The position numbers and the translations under genes are program-made. A stretch of 64,000 bases of DNA from Ehretia macrophylla (Eukaryota; Streptophyta; Magnoliopsida; Boraginales; Ehretiaceae). Under the pieces are notes generated by a model. It worked only from the letters and a program-made list of their open reading frames with translations. It made no database searches and was not told where the DNA came from. This document shows positions 1 to 10,568 of this stretch, piece after piece. Within the stretch, counting starts at the first letter, position 1. Each line of letters opens with the position of its first letter. The stretch spans positions 67,483,816 to 67,547,815 of the forward strand of contig CM075768.1 of assembly GCA_037974665.1 (NCBI GenBank), written 5' to 3'.

Positions 1-167
1 GTACATCAAAGGGCCCTACAATGTGTCGATATCACATCTTGTGAGAATGCTACGTTGTTGAAGTGGATGGGTTGTCGTTAAGCCCATTGGGCCTTTTGAA
101 TGGGCCATCTATCTAAGCTGGCACTGTGAACCGTTAACACATATAGGAATTGTGTCCTCAACATGAA

Positions 168-286
168 GGGTGCATTCACACCAGCACTAATCCATCGGAT
201 CCCATCAGAACTCCGAAGTTAAGCTTGCTTGGGCGAGAGTAGTACTAGGATGGGTGAACCTTTGGGAAATCCTCGTGTTGCACCCC
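168..286 (+). rRNA. 5S rRNA gene, divergent copy
   Basis: First full copy in the window. About ten substitutions against the window consensus, including G7A, A8T, T12C, G58T inside the A-box and three in positions 91-95 of the C-box. Probably weak or inactive. Confidence 0.93.
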
Positions 287-846
287 CCCTTTTTCAATTT
301 TTTTTGCCCTCGATAGGGTTACCAAGATACTTTATCCACCAAATCTCTATTACCGAATCCCACGGAACAGGGGGCAAGATAACTTAACTTCACGTAGAGG
401 CCGGGCCCGCAAACCGAGGGCGTAGGGTTTGTGACCAGGTCTCCGTCGCTCCGGTGCCGATAACTTTTGATCCGTATGGAGTTACGTGACGCACAACATA
501 CTGTTAGAAAGCTCTCTGAGAGCTCGAAGACGGGGGCAACTAGCTTGCTCGCTGTGCCCTTTTTGGAGCCCAAAATCGAACGTTTTCATCAATTTCAGGC
601 CACTTTTATTCTTTTGCCCTATTTTTCCATCCCAGATCGTACGTCGAGAGCTGTTAAAAGGACGACAACCTGACTCGCGATACATCAGAGGGCACTACAA
701 CGTGTCGATATCTCCTCTTGCGAGGATGCAGTGTTGTTGAAGTGGATGGGTTGTCGTTAAGCTCATTGGGCCTTTTGAATGGGCCATCTCTCAAGGCTGG
801 GACTGTGAACCGTTAACACATATAAGAATTATGCCCTCAACATGAT

Positions 847-965
847 GGGTGCGATCAGACCAGTACTAATGCACCGGATCCCATCACAACTCCAAAGTCA
901 AGTGTGCTTGGGCGAGAGTAGTACTAGAATGGGTGACCCCCTGGGAAGCCCTCGTGTTGCACCCT
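847..965 (+). rRNA. 5S rRNA gene, divergent copy
   Basis: Nine substitutions, including T12G, G48A, T53C and C57T (A-box) and G82A (C-box). The first T-run after the gene is also altered, leaving the longer downstream T-tract as terminator. Confidence 0.93.
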
Positions 966-1524
966 ATTTTCAATTTTTTTTGCACAGGTCAGGCATGCCA
1001 AGATGCTTTATCAACCAAATCTATATTACCGAATCCCACAGAACATTGGGCAAGACAACTTTGCTTCACGTAGAGGCCGGGCCCGCAAACCGAGGGCGTA
1101 GGGTTTGTGACCAGGTCTCCGTCGCTCCGGTTCCCATAACTTTTGATCCGTAAGGAATTACGTGACGCATAACATACTGTTGGAAAGCTCTCTAAGAGCT
1201 CTATGACGGAAGCAGCAAGCTTGCTCAATTGCGCCTGATTTCAGAGCCCAAAATTGAACATTTTCATCAGTTTCAGGCCACTTTTGTTCTTTTGATCTAT
1301 TTTTTCGTCTCGGATCGTACGTCGTGAGCAGTTAAAAGGACGACAACCTGACTTGCAGGACATCAGAGGGCCCTACAATATGTCGATATCACGTCTTGCG
1401 AGGATGCTGCGTTGTTGAAGCGGATGGGTTGTCGTTAAGCCCATTGGGCCTTTTGAATGGGCCATCTCTCAAGGCTGGGACTGTGAACCGTTAACACATA
1501 TAGGAATTGTGCCCTCAACATGAC

Positions 1525-1643
1525 GGGTCCGATCATACCAGCACTAACCCACCGAAACCCATCAAAACTCTGAAGTTAAGCGTGCTTGGGCGAGAGTAGT
1601 ACTAGGCTGGGTGACCCCCTTGGAAGTCCTCGTGTTGCACCCC
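1525..1643 (+). rRNA. 5S rRNA gene, divergent copy
   Basis: Nine substitutions, including G5C in helix I, T24C, G25C, G31A, T33A and A83C. The A-box (50-64) is intact. Confidence 0.93.
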
Positions 1644-2199
1644 CTTTTCAATGTTTTTTGCCCTGCTTAGGGTTGCCAAGATACTTTATCCACCAAATCT
1701 CTATTACCGAATACCATGGAACATTGGGCAAGAAAACTTCGCTTAACGTAGAGACCGGGCCGCAAACCGAGGGTGTAGGGTTTGTGACCAGGTCTCCGTC
1801 GTTCCGGTGCCCATAATTTTTGATCTGTAAGGAGCTTCGCGGTGCACATCATACCGTTGCAAAGCTCTCCGGGAGATCTACGACGGTGGCAGCCAGCTAG
1901 CTCATTGTGCCCATTATGGAAGCCAAAATCAAACGTTTTCATCAATTTCAGGCCACTTTTATTCTTTTGCCCTGTTTCTCCATCCCGAATCGTACGTCGT
2001 GAGCTGTTAAAAGGATGACAACCTGACTCATGGTACATCAGAGGGCCCTACAACATGTCGATATCACGTCTTGCGAGGATGCTGCGTTGTTGAAGTGGAT
2101 GGGTTATCGTTAAGCTCATTGGGCATTTTGAATTGGCCATCTATCTAGGCTGGCACTGTTAACCGTTAACACATATAGGAATTGTGCCCTCAACATGAC

Positions 2200-2317
2200 G
2201 GGTGCAATCATGCCAGCACTAATACACAGGATCCCATCAGAATCCGAAGTTAAGCGTGCTTGGGCGAGAGTAGTACTTGGATGGGTGACGCCCTAGGAAG
2301 TCCTTGTGTTGCACCCC
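2200..2317 (+). rRNA. 5S rRNA gene with 1-nt deletion
   Basis: 118 nt: one base is missing in the GAACTCC segment, plus about eight substitutions such as A80T and C92G. Its spacer is 51 bp short (junction at 2569-2572), so the unit is only 626 bp. Confidence 0.92.
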
Positions 2318-2825
2318 CTTTTCAATTTTTTTTGCCCTGGTTAGGGTTGCCAAGATACTTAATCCACCAAATCTCTATTACCGAATCCCACAGAACATTG
2401 GATAAGAGAACTTCGCTTCACGTAGAGGCCAGGACTGCAAACCGACGGCGTAGGGTTTGTGACCAGGTCTCCGTCGCTCCGGTGCCCATAACTTTTGATC
2501 CATAAGGAGTTACGCGGCGCACAGCATACCGTTGCAAAGCTCTTTGAGAGCTCTACGACGGAGGCAGCCAGTTTCAGGCCACTTTTCTTCTTTTGCCCTA
2601 TTTTTCCGTCACATATCGTACGTCGTTAGCTGTTAAAAGGACGACAACCTGACTCGCGGTACATCAGAGGGCCCTACAACGTGTCGATATCACGTCTTGC
2701 GAGGATGCTGCGTTGTTGAAGTGGATGGGTTGTCGATAAGCCCATTGGGCCTTTTGAATGGGCCATCTCTCTAGGCTGGGACTATGAACCGTTAACACAT
2801 ATAGGAATTGTGCCCTCAACATGAC

Positions 2826-2944
2826 GGGTGCGATCATACTAGCACTAATGCACCGGATCCCATCAGAACTCCGAAGTTAAGCGTGCTCGGGTGAGAGTAG
2901 TACTAGGAGGGGTGACGCCCTAGGAAGTCCTCAAATTGCACCCC
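2826..2944 (+). rRNA. 5S rRNA gene, divergent copy
   Basis: Nine substitutions, with T63C, C67T, T84G and C92G in control elements and GTG to AAA at 108-110. Confidence 0.93.
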
Positions 2945-3500
2945 CTTTGCAATTTTTTTTGCCCCGGTTAGGGTTGCCAAGATACTTTATCCACCAAATC
3001 TCTATTAACGAATCCCACGGAACATTGCGCAAGACAACTTCGCTTCACGTAAATACCGGGCCCGCAAATCGAGGGGGTAGGGGCTGTGACTAGGTCAGCG
3101 GCCCTCTGAGGCCCATACCTTTTGAAACGTAAGGAGTTACACGGCACACAGCATTCCGTTGTAAAGCTCTCTGAGAGCTCTACGATGGGGTAGCAAGCTT
3201 GCTCGCTGTGCCCCTTTTTGGAGCCCAAAATCGAACGTTTTCATCATTTTCAGGCCACTTTTCTTCTTTTGCCCTGTTTTTCGTCCTGGATCGTACGTCG
3301 TGAGATGTTAATAGGACGACAACCTGACTCGCGGGACATCAGAGGGCCCTACAACGTGTCGATATCACGTCTTGCGAGGATGCTGCGTTGTTTAAGCAGA
3401 TAGGTTGTCGTTAAGACCTTTGGGCCTTTTGAATGGGCCATCTCTCTAGGCTGGGACTGTGAACCGTTAACACATATAGGAATTGTGCCCTCAACATGAC

Positions 3501-3620
3501 GGGTGCGATCACAACTGCACTACTGCACCGGATCCCATCAGAACTTTGAAGTTAAACGTGCTTGGGCGAGAGTAGTACTAGGATGGGTCACCCCATGGAA
3601 AAGTCCTCGTGTTGCACCCC
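3501..3620 (+). rRNA. 5S rRNA gene with 1-nt insertion
   Basis: 120 nt, one extra base near position 100, plus changes at T12, C14, A16 and A23 and an altered GAACTTTG segment. First copy of the alternating dimer block. Confidence 0.92.
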
Positions 3621-4178
3621 CTTTTCAATTTTTTTTGCCCTGGTTAGGGCTGGCAAGATACATTTTCCACCAAATCTCTATTACCGAATCGCACGAAACA
3701 TTGGGCAAGACAACTTCGCTTCACGTAGAGGCCGGGCTCGCAAACCGAGGGCGTAGGGTTTGTGACTAGGTCTCTGTCGCTCCGGTGCCCATAACTTTTG
3801 ATTCGTAAGGAGTTATGCGGCACACAGCATACCGTTGCAAAGCTCTCTAAGAGCTTTACGACGGGGGCAGCCAGCTTGCTCGTTGTGCCCCTTTTTGTAG
3901 CCCAAAATTGTACGTTTTCATCAATTTCAGGCCACTTTTGATCTTTTGATCTATTTTTCAGTCCCGGATCGTACGTCGTGAGCTATTAAAATGACGACAA
4001 CCTGACTCGCGGGACATCAGAGGGCTGTACAATGTGTCGATATCACGTCTTGCGAGCATGCTGCGTTGTTGAATCGGATGGGTTGTCGTTAAGCCCATTG
4101 GGCCTTTTGAATAGGCCATCTCCCTAGGCTGGGACTGTGAACCGTTAACACTTATAGGTATTGTACCCTCAACATGAC

Positions 4179-4297
4179 TGGTGCGATCATACCAGCAATA
4201 ATGCACCGAATCCCATCAGAACTCCGAAGTTAAGCGTGCTTGGGCGAGAGTAGTACTAGGACGGGTGACCTCCTGGGAAGTCCTCGTGTTGCACCCC
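4179..4297 (+). rRNA. 5S rRNA gene
   Basis: Five substitutions: G1T, C20A, G31A, T84C, C93T. Shares C20A and G31A with the copy at 5532, its dimer partner. Confidence 0.95.
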
Positions 4298-4853
4298 CTT
4301 TTCAATTTTTTTTCGTTGGTTAGGGTTGCCAAGATACATTATCCCCCAAATCTCTATTATCGAATCCCACGGAACATTGGGCAAGACAACTTCACTTCAC
4401 GTAGAGACCAGGCCCGCAAACCGAGGGCGTAGGGTTTGTTACCAGGTCTCCGTCGCTCCGGTGCCCATAAATGTTGATCCGTAAGGAGTTTCGCGGTGCA
4501 CAGCATACCGTTGCAAACCTCTCTCGTAGCTCTACGACGGTGGCAGCCAACTTGCTCACTGTGCCCATTTTGGAGCCCAAAATGGAACGTTTTCATCAGT
4601 TTCAGGCCACTTTTATTCTTTTGGCTTATTTTTCAGTCCCGGATCGTACGTCAAGAGCGGTTAAAAGGACGACAACCTGACTCGCGGTACATCAGAGGGA
4701 CCTACAACGTGTCGATATCACGTCTTGTGAGGATGTTGCATTGTTAAAGTTGATGGGTTGTCGTTAAGCCCATTAGGCCTTTTGAATGGGCCATCTCTAT
4801 AGGCTGGCACTATGAACCGTTAACACATATAGGAATTGTGCCCACAACAGGAC

Positions 4854-4972
4854 TGGTGCGATCATTCCAGCACTAATACACCGGATCCCATCAGAACTCC
4901 GAAGTTAAGCGTGCTTGGGTGAGAGTAGTACTAGGATGGGTGACCCCTTGGGAAGTCCTCGTGTTGCACCCC
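4854..4972 (+). rRNA. 5S rRNA gene
   Basis: Five substitutions: G1T, A13T, G25A, C67T, C95T. Shares A13T and C67T with the copy at 6207. Confidence 0.95.
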
Positions 4973-5531
4973 CCTTTTCAAATTTTTTTGCCTCGGTTAA
5001 CGTTGCCAAGATACTTTATCCACCAAATCTCTATTAACGAATCCCACGGAACATTGGGCAAGACAACTTCGCTTCACGTAGATACTGGGCCCGTAAACCG
5101 AGCGCGTAGCGTTTGTGACTAGGTCACCCTCCCTCCGGTGCCCATAACTTTTGATACGTAAGGAGTTACACGGTGCACAGCATACCGTTGCAAAGCTCTC
5201 TGAGAGCTCTACGACTAGGGTAGCCAGCTTGCTCGCTGTGCCCCTTTTTGGAGCCCAAAATCGAACGTTTTCATCATTTTCAGGCTGCTTTGCTTCTTTT
5301 GCCCTGCTTTTCCGTCCTGGATCGTACGTCATGAGCTGTTAAAAGGACGACAACCTAACTCGCGGGACATCAGAGGGCCCTACAACGTGTCGATATCACA
5401 TCTTGCGAGAATGCTACGTTGTTGAAGCGGATGGGTTGTCGTTAAGCCCATTGGGCCTTTTGAATAGGCCATCTCCCTAGGCTGGGACTGTGAACCGTTA
5501 ACACATATAGGAATTATGCCCTCAACATGAC

Positions 5532-5650
5532 GGGTGCGATCATACCAGCAATAACGCATCGAATCCCATCAGAACTCCGAAGTTAAGCGTGCTTGGGAGA
5601 GAGTAGTAATAGGATATGTGACCTCGTGAGAAGTCCTCGTGTTGCACCCC
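5532..5650 (+). rRNA. 5S rRNA gene, divergent copy
   Basis: About ten substitutions, including C78A, G85A, G86T, C93T and C95G, so the C-box is badly altered. Likely inactive. Confidence 0.92.
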
Positions 5651-6206
5651 TTTTCAATTTTTTTTTCCCTGGTTAGGGTTGCCAAGATACATTATCCCCC
5701 AAATCTCTATTACCGAATCCCACGGAACATTGGGCAAGACAACTTCGCTTCACGTAGAGACCGGGCCCGCAAACTGAGGGCGTAGGGTTTGTGACCAGGT
5801 CTCTGTCGCTCCGGTGCCCATAACTTTTGATCTGTAAGGAGTTTCGCGGCGCACAGCATACCGTTGCAAACCTCTCTCATAGCTCTACGACGGTGGCAGC
5901 CAACTTGCTCACTGTGCCCATTTTGGAGCCTGAAATCGAACGTTTTCATCAGTTTTAGGCCACTTTTATTCTTTTGCCCTGTTTTTCCGTCCCGGATCGT
6001 ACATCGAGAGCGGTTAAAAGGACGACAACCTGACTCGCGGTACATGAGAGGGACCTACAACGTGTCGATATCACGTCTTGTGAGGATGCTGCGTTGTTAA
6101 AGCTGATGGGTTGTCGTTAAGCCCATTGCGCCTTTTGAATGGGCCATCTCTATAGGCTGGCACTGTGAACCGTTAACACATATAGGAATTGTACCCTCAA
6201 CATGGC

Positions 6207-6325
6207 TAGTGCGATCATTCCAGCACTAATGCACCGGATCCCATCAGAACTCCGAAGTTAAGCGTGCTTGGGTGAGAGTAGTACTAAGATGGGTGACCCC
6301 CTGGGAAGTCCTCGTGTTGCACCCC
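6207..6325 (+). rRNA. 5S rRNA gene abutting a retrotransposon
   Basis: Five substitutions (G1T, G2A, A13T, C67T, G81A). The LTR begins at the base after nucleotide 119, so the gene is complete but its T-tract terminator now lies 7 kb away beyond the element. The last five bases (ACCCC) are the target duplication. Confidence 0.95.
6321..6325 (+). repeat. Target site duplication, left (ACCCC)
   Basis: Last five bases of the 5S gene at 6207, repeated at 13385-13389. Removing the element and one copy restores a normal 677-bp unit. Confidence 0.92.
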
Positions 6326-7735
6326 TGATAAGAATGCAAAATGTCATATTTCTCTCCATTAAAGTTTAATATTTTACACCTATTTAATGCCTAAATACAC
6401 TCATTATCTTTATATTTTGATTTAGGATGCAAACGGAGTAGTTAAGTGCAAAACAAAGCTAAATCGCGCAATTCTGGACAGCTCTGACACTGTTACGTTT
6501 TTTGGGCATAACTCTCTCATCCGAACTCCGATTGAGGTGATTCAAGATGTTTTGGAAAGCCAACAAGAAGATATACAACTTTCATGTTTTGAGTTTTGAG
6601 AAATAAAGGCTGCATCAGAGCCGAAATTGGACGTGAATTTGCTGCACCTGTGCTGTTTAGTGTTTTGGAATATTATTTATCTAGAAGCTTCTAGTTGATG
6701 GTGGAGGATGTGGTGCACGAAAATTCCAACTATTTTAGCTATCCTAATTGTATTAGGACTTTTTCTAGTTGTTTTAGGCTTTTCTAGTCATATTAGGAGT
6801 TTACTTCACCTTTAATATTTTCTTATTCTATTTAGATTAGGATTCCATTATCTTATGGGATCTAGTAGGCTTCACAAACTATAAAGAGGAGGGAGAAATC
6901 ATAAGATTTCGACCACCTCTTTTTCTCTCCCTTTTTCTCCTTCAAGATTTCTTCATGGCTCTGCGTAGCTAAACTTTTATTCTTGGTTGAAGGAAATTGA
7001 AGCCTCGGAATCATAAGAATTGTGGGAACTAATTAGTTTTTATTGTTTAATTTATGCTTTAAGTATTGAATGTTCTTCTTCTTTATTTATATGATTCTTT
7101 CGTTTAATTGCTAGGGTGACCAACTAGTTTATTAGTCGTTATAATCTATTGCTAAGTTAGATATCAAATCCGTAATTGTTTGATCTCTCTAATTTGCGAA
7201 GCAACTAAGATTTAATAATTTGTTGCGTCAGAGATTATTAGATTTTAGGAAGAACGTTCAACTAAATTAAATGCAACCGCGTGTGTTTGTGTTGTTTAGC
7301 TTCATCGATCTCTCTAATTCTTAAGGCTGCTACTAGATTAAACCTTTAGCGCGTGTCTGAGGTTGTTTAGTAGTTAGGGTTAATTAGGTCGCGTGTATTC
7401 TAATTAACTACGACTAAGGAGAGATAGGAAAATAATTCCAACGGTGAATATTTAAAGTTTGAATTGATATATACTTGCATCAATGATCAGTTACAAGATT
7501 CCGATGGTGGATGTTGACTTAGACCAAGGTTCGTCTTCTTAATTAAATTCAATATTTTTAAATTCAGTAATTTTTCTTAAGTTTCCTTCATATATTCAAC
7601 CCCCCCCTCCCCCAACCTTGTTTACGTAACACAAATTAGGCTAGAGACTCTCTGTGGGAACGATCCTTACTCACACTACTGCATATATTTTTCGGAGTAC
7701 AGGTTTTATTTTTGGTTGCCTGCGACAGCACACCA
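6326..7735 (+). repeat. 5' LTR of the Athila-like element
   Basis: Begins TGATAAGAATGC and ends GCACACCA. The start and the end before the primer site match the 3' LTR. It contains a TATA box near 6879, a CT-rich stretch after it and a C-run near 7600. No coding sequence. Confidence 0.95.
6879..6886 (+). promoter_or_regulatory. TATA box in 5' LTR
   Basis: CTATAAAG about 550 bases into the LTR, conserved at 12524-12531 in the 3' LTR. Probable Pol II core promoter of the element. Confidence 0.6.
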
Positions 7736-7740
7736 AATTT

Positions 7741-7758
7741 TGGCGCCGTTGCCGGGGA
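7741..7758 (+). other. Primer binding site for tRNA-Asp
   Basis: TGGCGCCGTTGCCGGGGA starts five bases after the 5' LTR. It is complementary to the 3' end of plant tRNA-Asp including CCA. Athila-group elements commonly use this primer. Confidence 0.8.
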
Positions 7759-8105
7759 CGTTTTCTAGTTTATTTTTGTGTTTTTTTTTTTTTTATTTCG
7801 TTATTAAAATCTGTATTAATAAAAAAAAAAACGTTTTTTTTTTTTGGTTACAGTTTCAGCAGTTTTCAAAATTTTCATAGAATTAGGTCTCAAATATTTA
7901 CTTTTTTGAAGGGAAACGACGTTTTAAGCAAGACTCGTAGTCCTTTGGACTTACGAGCCCCAACCTCTCGAGCCCAAATTCCATCGTTTACTAGGATTTT
8001 TAGGCATTTTTTTGTGTTTTTGCGTAAAGTTTTAATTTTTCTTATTACTCTAGATTTCTTTTTCCTGTTTTAATTCTCGTGGTTTATTAGCGCTTTCTTG
8101 ATTTT
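7759..8105 (+). other. Untranslated leader between primer site and gag
   Basis: T-rich leader with long T and A runs (around 7785, 7820 and 7835). An open frame crosses it from 7654 but begins inside the LTR and is low-complexity, so I do not call it a gene. Confidence 0.6.
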
Positions 8106-9227
8106 ATGATTGTCACTCGATCTACTAATCAAGGTGATTTGCAGTACGATCCAGAAATAGAAAAAACTGCACGCAGGTTAAGAAAGGAAGCTCGAAGGAA
8201 TTCTGAAGCGAACGATTTAGTTGTTGATTCCTTATTTGCTAGCGATTCTGATTCAAAAGAGGAGGAAGTCATGGCTGGGAATCAAACTTTGAAGGAGCTT
8301 GCTGCCCCTAATTTAGATCAACAACCTTTATGCATAACGTTTCCTACTATAGATGCTAATGTTACTTTTGAATTAAAGTCTGGCCTAATACATCTTTTGC
8401 CCACTTTTCATGGCCTTACAGGTGAAGATCCTCATAAGCATCTAATGGAGCTTCATGTGGTATGCATGAGTATGAAACCCGCGGGGGTGACTGACGAGCA
8501 TATTAAATTAAGGGCCTTTCCGTTTTCTTTGAAGGATTCGACTAAGGATTGGCTCTACTATCTACCCTTCGGAAGTATTACCACATGGAACGAGATGAAG
8601 AGGTTGTTTTTGGAGAAATATTTCCCAACTTCAAGGGCAGCAAACATTCGTAAAGAAATTTGTGGTATAAGACAGCATAGTGGGGAGTCCCTGCACGAAT
8701 ATTGGGAACGTTTCAAAAGACTATGTGCAAGCTGCCCCTATCATCAGATTAGTGAACAGCTACTTATCCAGTATTTCTATGAGGTCCTTCTACCCACTGA
8801 TAGGAGCATGATTGATGCCGCGAGTGGAGGAGCTTTGGTGGATAAAACTCCAGAAGCCGCGAAGAATTTGATTGCAAATATGGTGGCCAATTCTCAACAA
8901 TTTTGCACTAGGCTGGACTCTCCGTCTAAGCGTGTTAATAAGGTAAATATTTCTTCCCTTGAAGAACAGATTGCGAGTCTAACTTCTCTTGTACGTCAGA
9001 TGGCTGTAGGTAATATGCAAACGGCGAAGGCTTGTGGGATTTGTTCAGTAGTGGGGCACCCAATCGACATGTGCCCAACTCTTCAAGATGAGCCCGTTGA
9101 ACAAGTGAATGTAGTAGGGGGTTTTCCTGGGCAACCACAAAGGAAGTATGATCCCTTTTCGAACACGTATAATCCAGGATGGAGAGATCACCCCAACCTT
9201 AGTTATGGGAGTCCACAAGCAAATTAG
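8106..9227 (+). CDS. gag: Retrotransposon Gag (capsid-nucleocapsid), 373 aa, ends at an in-frame TAG
   Basis: Structural protein that forms the cytoplasmic particle packaging element RNA. The N-terminus is rich in Arg and Lys and is followed by an acidic Asp/Ser stretch. Residues about 55-80 (TLKELAAPNLDQQPLCITFP) are typical of plant Ty3/gypsy Gag. Residues about 130-245 match the retrotransposon Gag domain, with WNEMKRLFLEKYFP and SLHEYWERFKRLCASCP. A perfect CX2CX4HX4C zinc knuckle lies at residues 310-323 (Cys310, Cys313, His318, Cys323). The start at 8106 gives the family's usual basic N-terminus; a later ATG at 8271 is possible. The frame continues, after TAG at 9225 and another TAG at 9255, into the protease frame. 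This looks like one gag-protease reading frame broken by two stops. Confidence 0.9.
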   Translation: MIVTRSTNQGDLQYDPEIEKTARRLRKEARRNSEANDLVVDSLFASDSDSKEEEVMAGNQTLKELAAPNLDQQPLCITFPTIDANVTFELKSGLIHLLPTFHGLTGEDPHKHLMELHVVCMSMKPAGVTDEHIKLRAFPFSLKDSTKDWLYYLPFGSITTWNEMKRLFLEKYFPTSRAANIRKEICGIRQHSGESLHEYWERFKRLCASCPYHQISEQLLIQYFYEVLLPTDRSMIDAASGGALVDKTPEAAKNLIANMVANSQQFCTRLDSPSKRVNKVNISSLEEQIASLTSLVRQMAVGNMQTAKACGICSVVGHPIDMCPTLQDEPVEQVNVVGGFPGQPQRKYDPFSNTYNPGWRDHPNLSYGSPQAN

Positions 9228-9257
9228 CCCATGACTCAGAATCGCCCAAGTTTTTAG
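9225..9257 (+). other. Two in-frame TAG stops between gag and protease
   Basis: TAG at 9225-9227 (next codon CCC) and TAG at 9255-9257 (next codons CAG TAT). Both lie in the shared frame in a Gln-rich stretch, consistent with CAG-to-TAG changes. Neither has the full CARYYA readthrough context. Confidence 0.8.
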
Positions 9258-9305
9258 CAGTATAAACAGCCTTATCAACAATCGGGCCAAACTTCTAATT
9301 CAGGT

Positions 9306-10568
9306 ATGTCTTTAGAAGATATTGTTAAGTCTCTTGCTACTAATACTTTGCAATTTCAACAGGAGGCGAGGGTCAGTATCCAAAATTTGGACAAGCAGGT
9401 AGGTCAGATGGCAACTGCGATTAGTCGGCTAGAGGCACAGAGTTCGGGGAAATTACCCTCTCAAACGGTAGTAAATCCAAGAGAAAATGCAAGTGCAATC
9501 GTTTTGAGAAGTGGTAAAGAACTGGAGATTCCAGGAAAGGCAGATCCTACATTGTCGAAGCAAGAAAAAGAGAAGAATGTCATTACAAGCAGTGACTTTC
9601 CCAATGACAATGAAGTACCCAAGCGTAAATTTCCACTTCTTTCTGATTATAAACCAGTACCTCCTTTTCCTCAGGCTTTAGCAGAATCTCGAAAAGATGA
9701 ACAAAATATAGATTTATATGAGACTTTTCGTAGATGTGAGGTAAATATTCCACTTTTAGATGCTATTAAACAATTACCTCGTTTTGCTAAATTCCTAAAA
9801 GAACTGTGCACAATTAAGAGGAAACAAAAACTTAAAGGATGTGAAAAGGTGAGAGTAGGGGAGAATATTTCCGCAGTTATTCAAAGAAGACTCCCTGCAA
9901 AGTGCAAAGATCTAGGTATGTTTACTATCCCTTGTACGATAGGTAACACGAGATTTGAGAAGGCCATGTTAGATTTAGGAGCTTCTATTAATGTTATGCC
10001 ATATTCTATATATGTTTCTTCAAAACTTGGACCTCTGAATAAAACTAGTGTTGTGATTCAATTAGCTGATAGATCTAATGCATATCCCAAGGGTGTAGTT
10101 GAGGATGTTCTTGTGCAAGTTAATAATTTGATTTTTCCTGCTGATTTTTATGTGCTTGATATGGAGAACGGTGATCAAAATACACCTATTTTGTTAGGAA
10201 GACCATTTTTAAAAACGTCCAAGACTAAGATAGATGTTCATAGTGGCACACTTACCATGGAATTTGATGGTGAAATTATTAAGTTTAATATTTATGATGC
10301 CATGAAATATCCTGGTGAAGATAATCCTGTTTATTCTATTGATGTGATTGATTCTTTAGCACAGGACGTTTTTGAACTTGATGGAAAAGATAGATTGGAA
10401 GTTGTCATTAGTAAGCAACTTGAGAAAGGGTATGAGGAGTTAGCCTTCAGTACTGATTTGCAGGACCCTGTTGCAGCATTGAATATTTATCCACAGGAAC
10501 CTATTCCGGATTTGAAGCCTTTCCAAGAGGAGAATATGGAAGAATTGGACATTGATAATCTTGATTGA
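9306..10568 (+). CDS. Gag C-terminal linker and aspartic protease, 420 aa
   Basis: In the same frame as gag and 78 bases after its stop. Residues 1-75 hold a predicted coiled-coil-like stretch (VSIQNLDKQVGQMATAISRL) followed by NASAIVLRSGKEL, usual between zinc knuckle and protease in plant Ty3/gypsy polyproteins. The retropepsin-type protease that cuts the polyprotein is centred on the catalytic Asp223 (DLGASINVMP), with ILLGRPFL about 75 residues later. The active-site triplet is D-L-G rather than the more usual D-T/S-G. After the protease the frame ends at TGA with a short acidic tail; the polymerase part is absent. The ATG at 9306 may not be a natural start; the protein is probably reached only by reading through both TAG codons, or is now a pseudogene. 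Confidence 0.85.
   Translation: MSLEDIVKSLATNTLQFQQEARVSIQNLDKQVGQMATAISRLEAQSSGKLPSQTVVNPRENASAIVLRSGKELEIPGKADPTLSKQEKEKNVITSSDFPNDNEVPKRKFPLLSDYKPVPPFPQALAESRKDEQNIDLYETFRRCEVNIPLLDAIKQLPRFAKFLKELCTIKRKQKLKGCEKVRVGENISAVIQRRLPAKCKDLGMFTIPCTIGNTRFEKAMLDLGASINVMPYSIYVSSKLGPLNKTSVVIQLADRSNAYPKGVVEDVLVQVNNLIFPADFYVLDMENGDQNTPILLGRPFLKTSKTKIDVHSGTLTMEFDGEIIKFNIYDAMKYPGEDNPVYSIDVIDSLAQDVFELDGKDRLEVVISKQLEKGYEELAFSTDLQDPVAALNIYPQEPIPDLKPFQEENMEELDIDNLD

Larger units (their letters stand above)
3501..6325 (+). repeat. Two-unit (about 1,353 bp) higher-order repeat in sub-array A
   Basis: Unit lengths alternate 678, 675, 678, 675 bp. Genes 4179 and 5532 share C20A and G31A; genes 4854 and 6207 share A13T and C67T. 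The spacers after 4179 and 5532 both carry GGTGGCAGCCAACTTGC. The Athila-like element interrupts just after the second dimer. Confidence 0.75.

Noticed and set aside
7654-8073. 139-aa open frame across the LTR end and leader
   Set aside because: It starts inside the LTR, is rich in Phe from T-runs, crosses the primer site and has no recognisable domain.
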